DNA of 15,693 nt from CAYINJ01 sp964364745 (GTDB lineage: Bacteria > Patescibacteriota > Patescibacteriia > JACRDY01): contig CAYINJ010000011.1 of NCBI GenBank assembly GCA_964364745.1, positions 1-15,693 on the forward strand. Reading direction: 5' to 3'. Of the stretch, positions 6,298 to 14,457 are shown one piece after another. The translations under genes and the position numbers were made by a program. The notes below the pieces were generated by a model. That model was not told the origin of the DNA. It did not search any database and saw only the letters and a list, made by a program, of their open reading frames with translations. The stretch's first letter is position 1. Each line of letters opens with the position of its first letter.

Positions 6298-6794
6298 ACG
6301 GTCTCGTGATAAAGCAGCTTCAAAGTTAATACCCCGGTAGCCGTATCGTACAGGGCGAAGGTTGGCTTGGCAAATAGCCCAGCCAAGGTACCGGGGTTGA
6401 TCAATCGGGCCTTCCCCACGGTCTCCACCCACGGCTTGTGGTTATGGCCATAAAAGACAAAATCGTGCTGGCCACTCTCGGCCATGATTCGCGCTTGATC
6501 GGGGTAGTGGACCATCCCGATCCGTTTGTCGGCCAGCTCAAAAGTTGCTTGCTCGCCATGAATGGTGACGTTGGGCAGACCAAAAGCCATCATTTTCTCG
6601 CGGTCACCATCGACATTACCGAAAACTAGGTGAATCGGGCCGGGGAATTTCTCGGCAATGTATTTAAGCACCGACGGCGCGCAGACATCGCCACAATGCA
6701 AAAGGGCGGCAACACCAGCTTCGGCGCAGAGTCGCAGCCCCTCGTCGATGTTGGGGATATTGTCGTGGGAGTCGGAGATAATGGCGATTAACAT
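6294..6794 (-). CDS. YfcE/MJ0936-type metallophosphoesterase
   Basis: 166-aa calcineurin-like phosphoesterase of the small YfcE-like group; members hydrolyse phosphodiesters using two metal ions. Visible metal-ligand motifs in order are DSH (Asp8, His10), GD (Gly35-Asp36), GN (Gly59-Asn60), a His96 in VHYPD where relatives often show HG, and GHNH (116-119). The set is complete, so an active enzyme is expected; its natural substrate cannot be deduced. I start at ATG 6794 (MLIAIISDSHDN). The 10 extra upstream residues in frame overlap the nfo stop and precede the first strand. It lies 8 bases after nfo and overlaps the DUF167 gene by 4 bases. No SD is visible. Confidence 0.92.
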   Translation of the reverse strand: MLIAIISDSHDNIPNIDEGLRLCAEAGVAALLHCGDVCAPSVLKYIAEKFPGPIHLVFGNVDGDREKMMAFGLPNVTIHGEQATFELADKRIGMVHYPDQARIMAESGQHDFVFYGHNHKPWVETVGKARLINPGTLAGLFAKPTFALYDTATGVLTLKLLYHETV

Positions 6795-6802
6795 ACCAAT
6801 AA

Positions 6803-7642
6803 TTAGGCCGTCTTTTTTAACCAAGCCAAATCCTTCGGTCGCTGGGCGTCAGACGGGGTTTCTAAAATCCCATTTATTTTTTTTAATTTCGGATGAGTAA
6901 CTAGGGCAGCAAAGCCATCCCGGCCGATCTGGCCGTCACCCAAATCAGCGTGGCGATCTTTGCGCTCGCCCAAGGCCACTTGAGAGTCGTTGAGGTGGAG
7001 GAGCTGTAAGAACTTCAGGCCGATCGCGCGGTCAAATGCTTTCAGAGTAGCGTCGACATCTTTGGCTGTTCGCAGATTATAACCCGACGCAAAAGCGTGA
7101 CAAGTGTCCAGACAAACACCGATATTGACCTTTGGTATTTTTTTCAACACTCCGGCGATGATTGCCCCAACCTCTTCAAAAGTATCGCCAATAATCGCGC
7201 CAGCCCCGGCCGCGTTTTCTAACAACAGCGTGGTGTCGCCGGCGTATCCCTTCAACACCTCAAGCAAACCAGCAATGGTCATGGCCACCGCTTGGTCCGG
7301 CCCCACTTCGCGACCACTGCCGAGATGAGTCATGATCGCCGTCACGCCCAGAGCTGATCCCCGCTCGAGTTCTTGCCGCACGATGCTGATGGAGCCCTTA
7401 GCGATCCGGGTTTGGGCGGAAGCAAAGTTGATAAAATAAGGGGTATGAAGGTAGCTGGCCGCTTGGTGGTGCTCAACCATCGCCGCCCGAAACTTAGTCA
7501 CGACATCGGACGTCAGCTCGGGGGCCGGGCCACCCTGGGGTGGTCGGGAGAAAAACTGAAAAATATCACCGCCGATCGCGGCCGAGTTAGCCGGAGCATG
7601 CCACGCTCCCCCAGCGGCCGAGACATGAGCACCAAACAACAT
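6803..7642 (-). CDS. nfo: Endonuclease IV (AP endonuclease)
   Basis: 279-aa Nfo-family TIM-barrel enzyme that cuts DNA 5' to abasic sites in base-excision repair, using three zinc ions. All nine expected ligands are visible: His66 (LHTPYF), His106, Glu142 (LLLENAAG), Asp179 and His182 (CLDTCHAFASGYN), His216 (HLNDS), Asp229 and His231 (DRHADLGDG) and Glu261 (LETP). The start MLFGAHVSAAGG is the normal family N-terminus. It heads a three-gene operon with the metallophosphoesterase and DUF167 genes. A -10 element lies only 9 bases from the ATG, so the mRNA may be nearly leaderless; no SD is present. Confidence 0.97.
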   Translation of the reverse strand: MLFGAHVSAAGGAWHAPANSAAIGGDIFQFFSRPPQGGPAPELTSDVVTKFRAAMVEHHQAASYLHTPYFINFASAQTRIAKGSISIVRQELERGSALGVTAIMTHLGSGREVGPDQAVAMTIAGLLEVLKGYAGDTTLLLENAAGAGAIIGDTFEEVGAIIAGVLKKIPKVNIGVCLDTCHAFASGYNLRTAKDVDATLKAFDRAIGLKFLQLLHLNDSQVALGERKDRHADLGDGQIGRDGFAALVTHPKLKKINGILETPSDAQRPKDLAWLKKTA

Positions 7643-7651
7643 AGTACGGCT

Positions 7652-7657
7652 ATTGTA
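7652..7657 (-). promoter_or_regulatory. Extended -10 promoter of nfo operon
   Basis: On the minus strand TGCTACAAT (TG-N-TACAAT) ends 9 bases before the nfo ATG. No good -35 is visible, and the upstream DNA is the T-tract of the tig terminator. Predicted start is within about 3 bases of the ATG. Confidence 0.6.
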
Positions 7658-7671
7658 GCAGGCGGTTATTG

Positions 7672-7700
7672 AAAAGAAAAACCCCGCCCATGAAGCGGGG
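7672..7700 (-). terminator. Terminator of hppA-tig operon
   Basis: CCCCGC (7682-7687) pairs with GCGGGG (7695-7700), loop of 7 bases, followed on the minus strand by TTTTTCTTTT. It begins just after the tig stop and leads directly into the nfo promoter. Confidence 0.88.
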
Positions 7701-7706
7701 GGTCAT

Positions 7707-9005
7707 TTATTTGGCGCTCGGGGTCAGGATTTTATCACGCAGCCAGGCAATCACCTGGCGATTCAACAGGGTGTTGGCGACATAACGACGGTAACTGGCG
7801 GACTTCACATTTTCCATTACTTCCGGATTTTGAGCGTATTGCGCAGCGGCCGCGGCGACTTCGGCGTCGATGGCTTCCGGCGCCACGGTCAAATTATTGG
7901 TCTTAGCCACGGCCTGGATGGCCAAGGCGACTTGCACCCGTTTCTTAGCGTCATCATGAAAATCCTTTCGCAACTCATCTTCGGTTTTCTTCAAATGGGC
8001 CAAGTAATCAGCGAACTTCAAGCCCTGCTGCTCGATGCTGTGCTCTAATTCATGGACCATCCGATGTGATTCGGCCTCCACCAAGGTCTCGGGCAGATCA
8101 CTGAACGTCGCTTTGGCGACGAGAGCGTCGAGCATAGCTAATTCTTGGCGTTGGTGCTCTTTGGCTTCGGCCTCGGTTTTGGCATTCCCTTCGATGAGCG
8201 CCTTCAGATCCACGGCGGTTTTTTGACCAAAGTTAGTGGCAAAGGCATCATTAATCTCGGGTAATTGGCGAGCGAAGGTTTCTTTGACCTCGACGGTGAA
8301 ATCAGCCAGCTTGCCGGCCAGGTTTTTCTCGTGGTAACCTTTGGGGAAACTAAGTTTAAATTCTTTCTTCTCGCCGGCCTTCATCCCCACAAGCTGTTCT
8401 TCAAATCCCGGGATGAAGTGGCTCTCACCGATCACTAGCGGGTAATTCGGATGGCTACCGCCTTCAATGACGACGTGATCAATGGCGACGGTCAAGGCCA
8501 CCACTGCCTTGTCGCCTTTGGCTAGCGGCGTCGTCGACGCGGTTTCGATCACGCGCGATGAGCACAACATGTCGAGCGTGCGTTGCACTTCGGCTGGATC
8601 GGCCTTTACTTCTTTTTTATCAACCTTAATTTTGGAAATATCTGGCAAGACAACTTCAGGCAGCAAAGTAATGGTCGCGACGTAGATCAGCGGGTTGGCT
8701 GGCGCTAGTTTCTCGATATCCACTTGCGGCTGGCCGACCACTTCGGCATTCGGCATTTCTTTTTCCAGCGCGGCAAACAGCGTTTTGCTAATGGCATTAT
8801 CAATCGAGCGGCGGTAAATCGTCATCTCGCCGAGCTGCTGTTTGACGATATCATACGGCGCTTTGCCGGGGCGAAACCCGGCAAAAGGGTGTTCGGTGGC
8901 CAGCGCTTCCGCCGCCTTAACCAAAAACGGCCGCAGCTCTTCAGGCGTCAGGGTAATGGTCAGCTTCACTTGCGCCGGCGAAACAATCCGTTTGATAATT
9001 TCCAT
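7707..9005 (-). CDS. tig: Trigger factor (ribosome-associated chaperone, PPIase)
   Basis: 432-aa trigger factor, which docks near the ribosome exit tunnel and assists folding of nascent chains. The N-terminal ribosome-binding domain carries the signature GFRPGKAP (43-50). The FKBP-like prolyl isomerase domain follows at about 161-245, with the GESHFIPGFEEQLVGMKAG block. The remaining helical C-terminal chaperone arms run to the end. Length is normal. I start at ATG 9005 (MEIIKRI). A TTG five codons earlier would read in frame, but the A-G-A-G-G stretch that could act as an SD abuts it. The start lies 18 bases after the hppA stop, so the two are probably co-transcribed. In many bacteria tig precedes clpP/clpX; that link is absent here. 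Confidence 0.96.
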   Translation of the reverse strand: MEIIKRIVSPAQVKLTITLTPEELRPFLVKAAEALATEHPFAGFRPGKAPYDIVKQQLGEMTIYRRSIDNAISKTLFAALEKEMPNAEVVGQPQVDIEKLAPANPLIYVATITLLPEVVLPDISKIKVDKKEVKADPAEVQRTLDMLCSSRVIETASTTPLAKGDKAVVALTVAIDHVVIEGGSHPNYPLVIGESHFIPGFEEQLVGMKAGEKKEFKLSFPKGYHEKNLAGKLADFTVEVKETFARQLPEINDAFATNFGQKTAVDLKALIEGNAKTEAEAKEHQRQELAMLDALVAKATFSDLPETLVEAESHRMVHELEHSIEQQGLKFADYLAHLKKTEDELRKDFHDDAKKRVQVALAIQAVAKTNNLTVAPEAIDAEVAAAAAQYAQNPEVMENVKSASYRRYVANTLLNRQVIAWLRDKILTPSAK

Positions 9006-9023
9006 AGCAAATAAAATCAACCT

Positions 9024-11042
9024 CTAGATCAGCAGCGACACCAACAGTAACGCCACGACATTCAAGATCTTAATCATCGGGTTGATCGCCGGACCGGCGG
9101 TGTCTTTGTACGGATCACCGACGGTGTCGCCGGTCACCGCGGCTTTGTGGGCGTCACTGCCCTTGCCGCCGAAGTTGCCTTTCTCAATATACTTCTTGGC
9201 ATTGTCCCAAGCGCCACCACCGGAAGTCATCGAGATAGCGACGAACAACCCCGTGACGATGCTGCCGACCAACACCCCACCCAGAGCCACCGGCCCCAGC
9301 GTGAAACCAACCACGATTGGCACGAGGACCGGGATTAGCGCCGGCACAATCATTTGTTTTAAGGCCGCCTTAGTGACGATGTCCACGGTCTGGCCGTAGT
9401 CCGGCTGGCTGGTGCCGGCCATGATCCCGGGGTTCGACTTAAACTGCTGGCGGACACTTTCGACCACTTTACCGGCGGTCTTGCCGACCGCCTCCATCGA
9501 CATGGCGCCGAAGATGTACGGTAGTAAACCGCCGATAAATAACCCAACAATCACCAGCGGATCAGACAACAAGAAGACCAGCTCTTTGCCCCGATCGGCA
9601 AACTCTTGGGTGTAGGAGGAAAACAACACAATCGCCGCCAGTCCAGCCGAACCAATGGCGTAACCCTTGGTCACGGCCTTGGTGGTGTTGCCCACGGCGT
9701 CGAGCTCGTCGGTGATTTCGCGCACGGCCGCGGACAGTTCTGACATTTCGGCAATGCCGCCGGCGTTATCAGTAATTGGCCCGTAAGCGTCAATTGTGAC
9801 GATGATTCCGGTCAGCGACAACATCGCCATGGCGGCCACCGCCACGCCGTAGAGTTCGGCAAAGTGATAAGCCCCCAAGATGCCGGCGGCGATCACTAGC
9901 ACGGGCAGGGCGGTGGATTTCATGGAGACAGCGAGCCCGGCGATGACGTTGGTGCCGTGGCCAGTCGTTGACGCTTCAGCGATGGATTTCACCGGGCGAT
10001 ATTTTGTCGAGGTGTAGTATTCAGTGATAACCACGATCGCGGCCGTCACCACTAAACCAATCAAGGCGGCGAAGTAAATATCCAGCGGGGCGTATTTGCC
10101 ATTGCCCGCCATCAACCAATTCGTCACGAAGTAAAAAGCCACGGCGGCGATGACTCCCGCCGCGACCAGGCCTTTGTACAGCGCGGCCATGATATTTTTG
10201 GAGTTACCGAGGCGGATGAAGAAACTGCCGATAATTGAAGCAATAATTGCCACGCCACCTAAGACCAGCGGGAAGACAATGGCGTGATCAAACCCGCGGA
10301 AAACCAGCGCGCCCAAGAGCATCGCGGCCACTGAAGTGACGGCATAGGTCTCAAACAAATCCGCGGCCATCCCGGCGCAGTCACCGACGTTGTCACCGAC
10401 GTTGTCGGCAATCACGGCCGGATTACGGGGGTCGTCTTCGGGAATCCCCGCTTCGACTTTCCCCACCAAATCCGCGCCGACGTCAGCCGCTTTGGTAAAA
10501 ATCCCGCCGCCCAAACGAGCAAAGACAGAAATCAAACTGCCGCCAAAACCAAGGGCGACGAGGATTTTGGTCGCTTCCGCCGCGCTGGTACCAAACCCGG
10601 TCAACACCGCGTAATAACCCGCCACGCCGAGCAGTCCCAAACCGACGACTAGCAAGCCGGTGACTGAACCGCCTTTGACCGCCACATTTAGGGCTTGAGC
10701 CAAACCGTGATTGGCCGCTTCGGCCGTGCGGACATTGGCCCGCACGGAGACGTGCATGCCGATGAAACCGGCCAAGCCAGACAAGATGGCGCCGACCAAA
10801 AAGCCGATGCCCATAGGCCAACCAAAGACGAACCCCAGAATCAAAAATAAGATAATGGCGATCACGCCAATCGTCTTATACTGACGATTGAGGTACGCTT
10901 GCGCGCCAGCTTGGATGGCCGCCGCGATGGCGCGCATCCGATCATTACCAGTCGGGCGTTTTAAAACCCAGGCCGTCAACCAACCACCGTAGATGATCGC
11001 GATCACGGCCGCGGCCAGAGCAAACCACAAGAGTCCGGACAT
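9024..11042 (-). CDS. hppA: Membrane-bound proton-translocating pyrophosphatase, K+-independent type
   Basis: 672-aa integral membrane enzyme that couples hydrolysis of pyrophosphate to H+ (in some relatives Na+) export. It is strongly hydrophobic, consistent with the family's roughly 16 helices. The pyrophosphate/Mg site motifs are intact: DVGADLVGKVE (187-197), DNVGDNVGDCAGMAADLFE (213-231) and the C-terminal AVTGDTVGDPYKDTAGPA block. GNTTKAVTKG (451-460) has Lys455 and Thr458, the pair that marks K+-independent enzymes, which normally pump protons. Start MSGLLWFALA has a pyrimidine-rich leader and no SD. Transcribed from a consensus-like promoter, with tig downstream. In a fermentative small-genome cell it would recover energy from pyrophosphate released by biosynthesis. 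Confidence 0.96.
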   Translation of the reverse strand: MSGLLWFALAAAVIAIIYGGWLTAWVLKRPTGNDRMRAIAAAIQAGAQAYLNRQYKTIGVIAIILFLILGFVFGWPMGIGFLVGAILSGLAGFIGMHVSVRANVRTAEAANHGLAQALNVAVKGGSVTGLLVVGLGLLGVAGYYAVLTGFGTSAAEATKILVALGFGGSLISVFARLGGGIFTKAADVGADLVGKVEAGIPEDDPRNPAVIADNVGDNVGDCAGMAADLFETYAVTSVAAMLLGALVFRGFDHAIVFPLVLGGVAIIASIIGSFFIRLGNSKNIMAALYKGLVAAGVIAAVAFYFVTNWLMAGNGKYAPLDIYFAALIGLVVTAAIVVITEYYTSTKYRPVKSIAEASTTGHGTNVIAGLAVSMKSTALPVLVIAAGILGAYHFAELYGVAVAAMAMLSLTGIIVTIDAYGPITDNAGGIAEMSELSAAVREITDELDAVGNTTKAVTKGYAIGSAGLAAIVLFSSYTQEFADRGKELVFLLSDPLVIVGLFIGGLLPYIFGAMSMEAVGKTAGKVVESVRQQFKSNPGIMAGTSQPDYGQTVDIVTKAALKQMIVPALIPVLVPIVVGFTLGPVALGGVLVGSIVTGLFVAISMTSGGGAWDNAKKYIEKGNFGGKGSDAHKAAVTGDTVGDPYKDTAGPAINPMIKILNVVALLLVSLLI

Positions 11043-11083
11043 AAGGAGAAAAAGAAAACGAGTGAATAAAAGTAAGTGCCAGT

Positions 11084-11112
11084 ATCGTATGTATTTTTAA
11101 GCTGATTGTCAA
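11084..11112 (-). promoter_or_regulatory. Promoter of hppA-tig
   Basis: On the minus strand TTGACA (11107-11112), a 17-base spacer, then TACGAT (11084-11089). Start near 11077, giving a leader of about 35 bases. The -35 lies inside one arm of the inverted repeat at 11103-11133. Confidence 0.78.
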
Positions 11113-11133
11113 TCAAAGTTGACTTGACAATCA
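11103..11133. promoter_or_regulatory. 10-bp inverted repeat in divergent promoter region (candidate operator)
   Basis: TGATTGTCAA (11103-11112) and TTGACAATCA (11124-11133), perfectly inverted with an 11-base spacer, so arm centres are two helical turns apart. It covers the hppA -35 and ends 11 bases before the -35 of the LysM/M23 gene. This layout suits binding of a dimeric regulator. Part of the symmetry may come from TTGACA-like sequence alone. Confidence 0.5.
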
Positions 11134-11144
11134 TTAGTTCACCG

Positions 11145-11173
11145 TTGACCAACCGAGCCCCGCGTGGTATGGT
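11145..11173 (+). promoter_or_regulatory. Promoter of LysM/M23 peptidase gene
   Basis: TTGACC (11145-11150), a 17-base spacer ending in TGG, then TATGGT (11168-11173), so it also has the extended -10 TG. Start near 11180 gives a leader of about 15 bases before ATG 11195 with no SD. Confidence 0.7.
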
Positions 11174-11194
11174 AGTGACTGCCATTCGAATGGT

Positions 11195-12559
11195 ATGAAC
11201 AGTCAACGCGCTCGAGAACAATTTAAAAAAGGAGCAATTGTGGTCGCCGCGACGGCGGCCAAAGGGATCTTCTGGCTCAAAGGACCGTTGGCCGCGCTGT
11301 GGCGATCGGTGCTGGCTACGCCGTTGCGGCGCATCGCCGGCTTTTTTGTTTTTGTAATTGGCTTGCCGCTATACAAGATTTATTCAATTGGGCGCCGATT
11401 TTTAACCAAGCGCGTGTTGTGGTCCGGGAGCGCTTGGTGGGATATCGTCACCCACCGTTACGTCACGCACGGCATTATCATTATCATTGGTGTGTTGGTT
11501 GTCGCCAACAACATTCAAGCTCGAGTCAACGGATTTCGGGATGAGGATTTTGGCAAACAAAGCATCCTGTACGAAGTAGCTGGTCAAAGTGATGATGAGT
11601 ATATCGAGGAAACGTTCAACGACGTCATCACCGCCCAGCCCACCACCTACAGTGGCTATCTCGGCGTCGGCCAGACCACTGGCGGTTTTACCGCTCCGGC
11701 CGTCACCACTGACACGGCCACCACCCAAGGCGGCACCGCGCTGGTGAAAACCGATGTCTCGCCAGTCACTCCCGCCGGGCAGGTATCGACCCGGTCCAGC
11801 GAAGAGACCTATCAGGTTCAGCTGGGGGATACCCTCGGTTCAATTGCTGAAAAGTTTGGCATTTCCATTTACACGATTCTTTGGGAAAACAGCTTAACCG
11901 AACGCAGCACCATTCGGCCCGGTGACAATCTATCGATTTTGCCCGCCGATGGCGTGAAGCATAAGATCAAGCGGGGCGAGACCTTGGGCTACATCGCCAA
12001 GTTATACAATGTTGATGCCCAAGTCATTATCACTTTTAATGATTTGATTGACGAAAATGGTTTGCAGATTGGTCAGGACTTGATCATCCCCGGCGGGAAG
12101 AAAATCCCGATCTACGTGCCAACCAAGTCCGCGCCAGCGCCGCGAAGCTATGTTGGTGCTCCGCCGCCGTCGGCTAGTAATTTGGCGACCGGGACACGTC
12201 TCTTGTGGCCGACCACCACGCGGCGCATTACCCAGTATTTTGGTTGGCGGCACACCGGCGTGGACATTGCTTCGCGCGAATCGCCGCCAATTTACGCGGC
12301 GGAAGCCGGCACGGTCATCGATGCCCGGCCCAGCGGCTGGAATGGTGGTTATGGCAACATGATCATCATCGATCACGGTGGGGGTCTCCAAACACTCTAT
12401 GGACACAACTCAACACTTTACGTCAGCAAAGGTGACGTCGTTAGTCGCGGCCAGACGATAGCGATCATGGGTAATACTGGCCGTTCGACCGGGCCGCACG
12501 TCCACTTCGAAGTCCGGGTCAATGGCAAGCGGGTCAACCCGTTGAGTTACACCAAATAA
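11195..12559 (+). CDS. Membrane-anchored LysM/M23 peptidoglycan endopeptidase
   Basis: 454-aa cell-wall hydrolase. An N-terminal basic region is followed by two hydrophobic segments (about 47-66 and 92-105), so the enzyme is probably tethered to the membrane rather than secreted; no lipobox is seen. A Thr/Ala/Gly-rich linker runs to about 200. Two LysM domains bind peptidoglycan: about 205-249 (YQVQLGDTLGSIAEKFG) and about 255-299 (HKIKRGETLGYIAKLYN). After a proline-rich hinge comes the M23 (lysostaphin/LytM-like) domain at about 335-450. Its zinc motifs are intact: H353-x-x-x-D357 in RHTGVDIA and H435-x-H437 in GPHVHFEVR, so it should be active and cut peptide cross-bridges. It faces divergent hppA and is convergent with comM, 18 bases apart. 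Confidence 0.93.
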   Translation: MNSQRAREQFKKGAIVVAATAAKGIFWLKGPLAALWRSVLATPLRRIAGFFVFVIGLPLYKIYSIGRRFLTKRVLWSGSAWWDIVTHRYVTHGIIIIIGVLVVANNIQARVNGFRDEDFGKQSILYEVAGQSDDEYIEETFNDVITAQPTTYSGYLGVGQTTGGFTAPAVTTDTATTQGGTALVKTDVSPVTPAGQVSTRSSEETYQVQLGDTLGSIAEKFGISIYTILWENSLTERSTIRPGDNLSILPADGVKHKIKRGETLGYIAKLYNVDAQVIITFNDLIDENGLQIGQDLIIPGGKKIPIYVPTKSAPAPRSYVGAPPPSASNLATGTRLLWPTTTRRITQYFGWRHTGVDIASRESPPIYAAEAGTVIDARPSGWNGGYGNMIIIDHGGGLQTLYGHNSTLYVSKGDVVSRGQTIAIMGNTGRSTGPHVHFEVRVNGKRVNPLSYTK

Positions 12560-12577
12560 ATACTGGTTGTTTTTATC

Positions 12578-14104
12578 CTAAGTATTAACTCGATACTGAA
12601 TGGCTTCGGCGATGTGGCTGGCAGTAATTGAGTCGCTGTCGGCCAGATCAGCAATCGTCCGCGCCACTTTTAACAGCCGACCATAAGTGCGCGCTGACAA
12701 CTGGAACTTGTCCATCGCCGCGCGGAGGAGCTTCTTGCTATCATCATCCAGGGCACACCAGCGCTGGACTTCTCGCGCGGTCATTTCCGCGTTGGCCACC
12801 GTGGTGGTATTGGCAAACCGGACCTGTGGCCGTCTCCGGCCAGCCAGCACCCGCTGCCGCACGGTGGCCGATGTTTCTCCCCCACTGGCGGCGGACAAAT
12901 CATCGAAGGTCACGCGCGGCACTTCAATTTGTAAATCAATCCGATCCAGAATCGGCCCGGAAATTTTGCGACCGTAGTAGGCGATTTGTTGCGCGCTGCA
13001 AGTGCAGGCCTTTTCCGGGTCAGTTAACCAACCGCAGGGGCAAGGGTTTTTTGAGGCGATCAGCATAAAACGCGCCGGAAAGGTTAAACTACCCGCCGCG
13101 CGAGTAATGGTGATGACACCGTCTTCTAAGGGCTGCCGCAATGTTTCCAAGACCGCGCGAGGGAACTCGGGCAGTTCATCCAAAAACAAAATACCGCGGT
13201 GGGCCAAGGAGATTTCGCCCGGGCGGGGCAAGCGGCCGCCGCCGACCAGGGCGGCGGCCGAGCCGGAATGATGGGGCGAGCGCCAGGGCCGCTCGGTGAC
13301 AATGCCTTGATTGGCGGGTAAGAGCCCGGCAACGCTGTACAGCGCGGTGACATCAATCATTTCCGGCGCGGTCAGCGGCGGCAGAATCGACGGCAGGGCT
13401 CGCGCCAGCAATGTTTTGCCTGAACCCGGCGGGCCGTTCAGTAAGATGTTATGACCGCCGGCCGCGGCAATCTCCAGCGCCCGTTTGGCATACTGCTGAC
13501 CGCGAATATCGGCGAAGTCGGTCACGCTGATCGTCTCTCTTTCGGGTAAGACGGCATTCACGCCCCGGGCGGGGACACTGACTAGCCGCTGATCGGTAGT
13601 TTGAAAATGATCCAACACCTCCCGGAGGTGATGAACCGCGACGATGTTCAGCCCGCTGACTAAGTGGGCTTCGGCGGCGTTATCGGCCGGCAAAAACAGC
13701 GTCGTAATCCCCGCGCGCCGCGCCGCCAGGGCGATCGGGAGGACGCCCCGCACCGGGCGGAGCGTTCCTTCCAGCGACAGCTCGCCGATAAACCAGGTAT
13801 CGCCAGCGTCCAGGATTAATTCTTGAGCGGCGGCCGCAATGCCCAGCGCCATTGGCAACTCATAGGCCGCGCCCTCTTTGGGAATATCGGCTGGCGCTAA
13901 GTTAATGACTAGTCGCCGCGTGTACGGCAAAGGCGCGCCGCAGTTTTTTAAGGCCGACCGCAGGCGTTGTTCGGACTCCTTAATTGATTTATCCGGCAAA
14001 CCGACAATGGTGAAAAATGACTGGCCGGGGTTGATGTCAACTTCGACCGCGACGGGGATGCCAGTCAAGCCGACCACGGCGCAGGAGTGAAGAGTAGTGA
14101 CCAT
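12578..14104 (-). CDS. comM: YifB/ComM-family Mg chelatase-like AAA+ ATPase
   Basis: 508-aa protein. Relatives (ComM of Haemophilus and Vibrio) act as hexameric helicases that promote branch migration when transforming DNA is integrated; YifB is the E. coli name. The N-terminal ChlI/Lon-S5-like domain covers about 20-165, including FFTIVGLPDKSIKESEQR and the NLAPADIPKEG segment. The AAA+ core has Walker A GPPGSGKT (224-231), Walker B ILFLDEL (305-311) and an arginine region in GPILDRIDL (383-391). A CPC...CTC set (Cys355, 357, 367, 369) looks like a metal-binding insert. The C-terminal Mg-chelatase domain ends SARTYGRLLKVARTIADL. All key motifs are present. The start is family-typical (MVTTLHSCAVVGL). 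No good promoter was found upstream; the repeat element lies about 90 bases away. Confidence 0.95.
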   Translation of the reverse strand: MVTTLHSCAVVGLTGIPVAVEVDINPGQSFFTIVGLPDKSIKESEQRLRSALKNCGAPLPYTRRLVINLAPADIPKEGAAYELPMALGIAAAAQELILDAGDTWFIGELSLEGTLRPVRGVLPIALAARRAGITTLFLPADNAAEAHLVSGLNIVAVHHLREVLDHFQTTDQRLVSVPARGVNAVLPERETISVTDFADIRGQQYAKRALEIAAAGGHNILLNGPPGSGKTLLARALPSILPPLTAPEMIDVTALYSVAGLLPANQGIVTERPWRSPHHSGSAAALVGGGRLPRPGEISLAHRGILFLDELPEFPRAVLETLRQPLEDGVITITRAAGSLTFPARFMLIASKNPCPCGWLTDPEKACTCSAQQIAYYGRKISGPILDRIDLQIEVPRVTFDDLSAASGGETSATVRQRVLAGRRRPQVRFANTTTVANAEMTAREVQRWCALDDDSKKLLRAAMDKFQLSARTYGRLLKVARTIADLADSDSITASHIAEAIQYRVNT

Positions 14105-14190
14105 ATGGGCCTACTCTACACCAGGCGGGGGAAAATAATTCTAACGGGAAAGTAAAATGGAAGTAAAGTGGTTTTTCACTATCCCTTGTT

Positions 14191-14390
14191 TGTCATCCTG
14201 AGTCCCGCACATGCTTTATGTGCGGGACGAAGGATCTCTCTAGATTGAGGTGGGTATGAGAATGTCTAGGCCACAATATGCAGAAAGAGATGAGCACCCT
14301 TTTTGTCTATTGTGACCTGACCAGAGTGATGACTCGTAATCACAAAGAGATCCTTCGTCGCCCCAAGTACGGGGACTCCTCAGGATGACA
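14191..14390. repeat. Palindromic REPIN/MITE-like element, copy 2
   Basis: A 200-base element from TGTCATCCTGAG (14191-14202) to CTCAGGATGACA (14379-14390). The left arm has a perfect 11-bp hairpin, GTCCCGCACAT (14202-14212) with ATGTGCGGGAC (14218-14228). The right arm has CCCC/GGGG (14361-14364, 14371-14374). Both are followed inward by GAAGGATCTCT or its inverse. The centre has AGGCCACAATA (14268-14278) facing TATTGTGACCT (14308-14318), one mismatch. Its right half matches the left half of copy 3 in inverse orientation: 45 identical bases at the edge and 26 more around the core. It separates comM from the unknown membrane-protein gene. Confidence 0.88.
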
Positions 14391-14457
14391 GAAAGAGGTG
14401 GGGCGGGTGATAGCGAAGGATGGCAAACAAAAATGAAGTCCTCGCCCGAAATGACAA
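14391..14457. repeat. Probable decayed fragments of the same repeat
   Basis: Contains GCGAAGGAT (about 14413-14421) and a GAAATGACA stretch (about 14448-14456) that resemble the inner and outer motifs of the element but are no longer symmetric. No gene is visible here. Confidence 0.35.

Noticed and set aside
6294..6432. Longer start for the DUF167 gene (to 6432)
   Set aside because: The extra 45 residues are out-of-frame translation of the metallophosphoesterase gene; MIFRLRAKV at 6297 matches the family start and the ATGA overlap.
8724..9014. Several plus-strand frames opposite tig and hppA
   Set aside because: They are arginine/serine-rich shadows of well-supported genes, with no domains of their own.
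12559..12586. AATACT/AGTATT hairpin between the M23 gene and comM as a terminator
   Set aside because: Only 6 A/T-rich pairs with a 16-base loop overlapping the comM stop; too weak.
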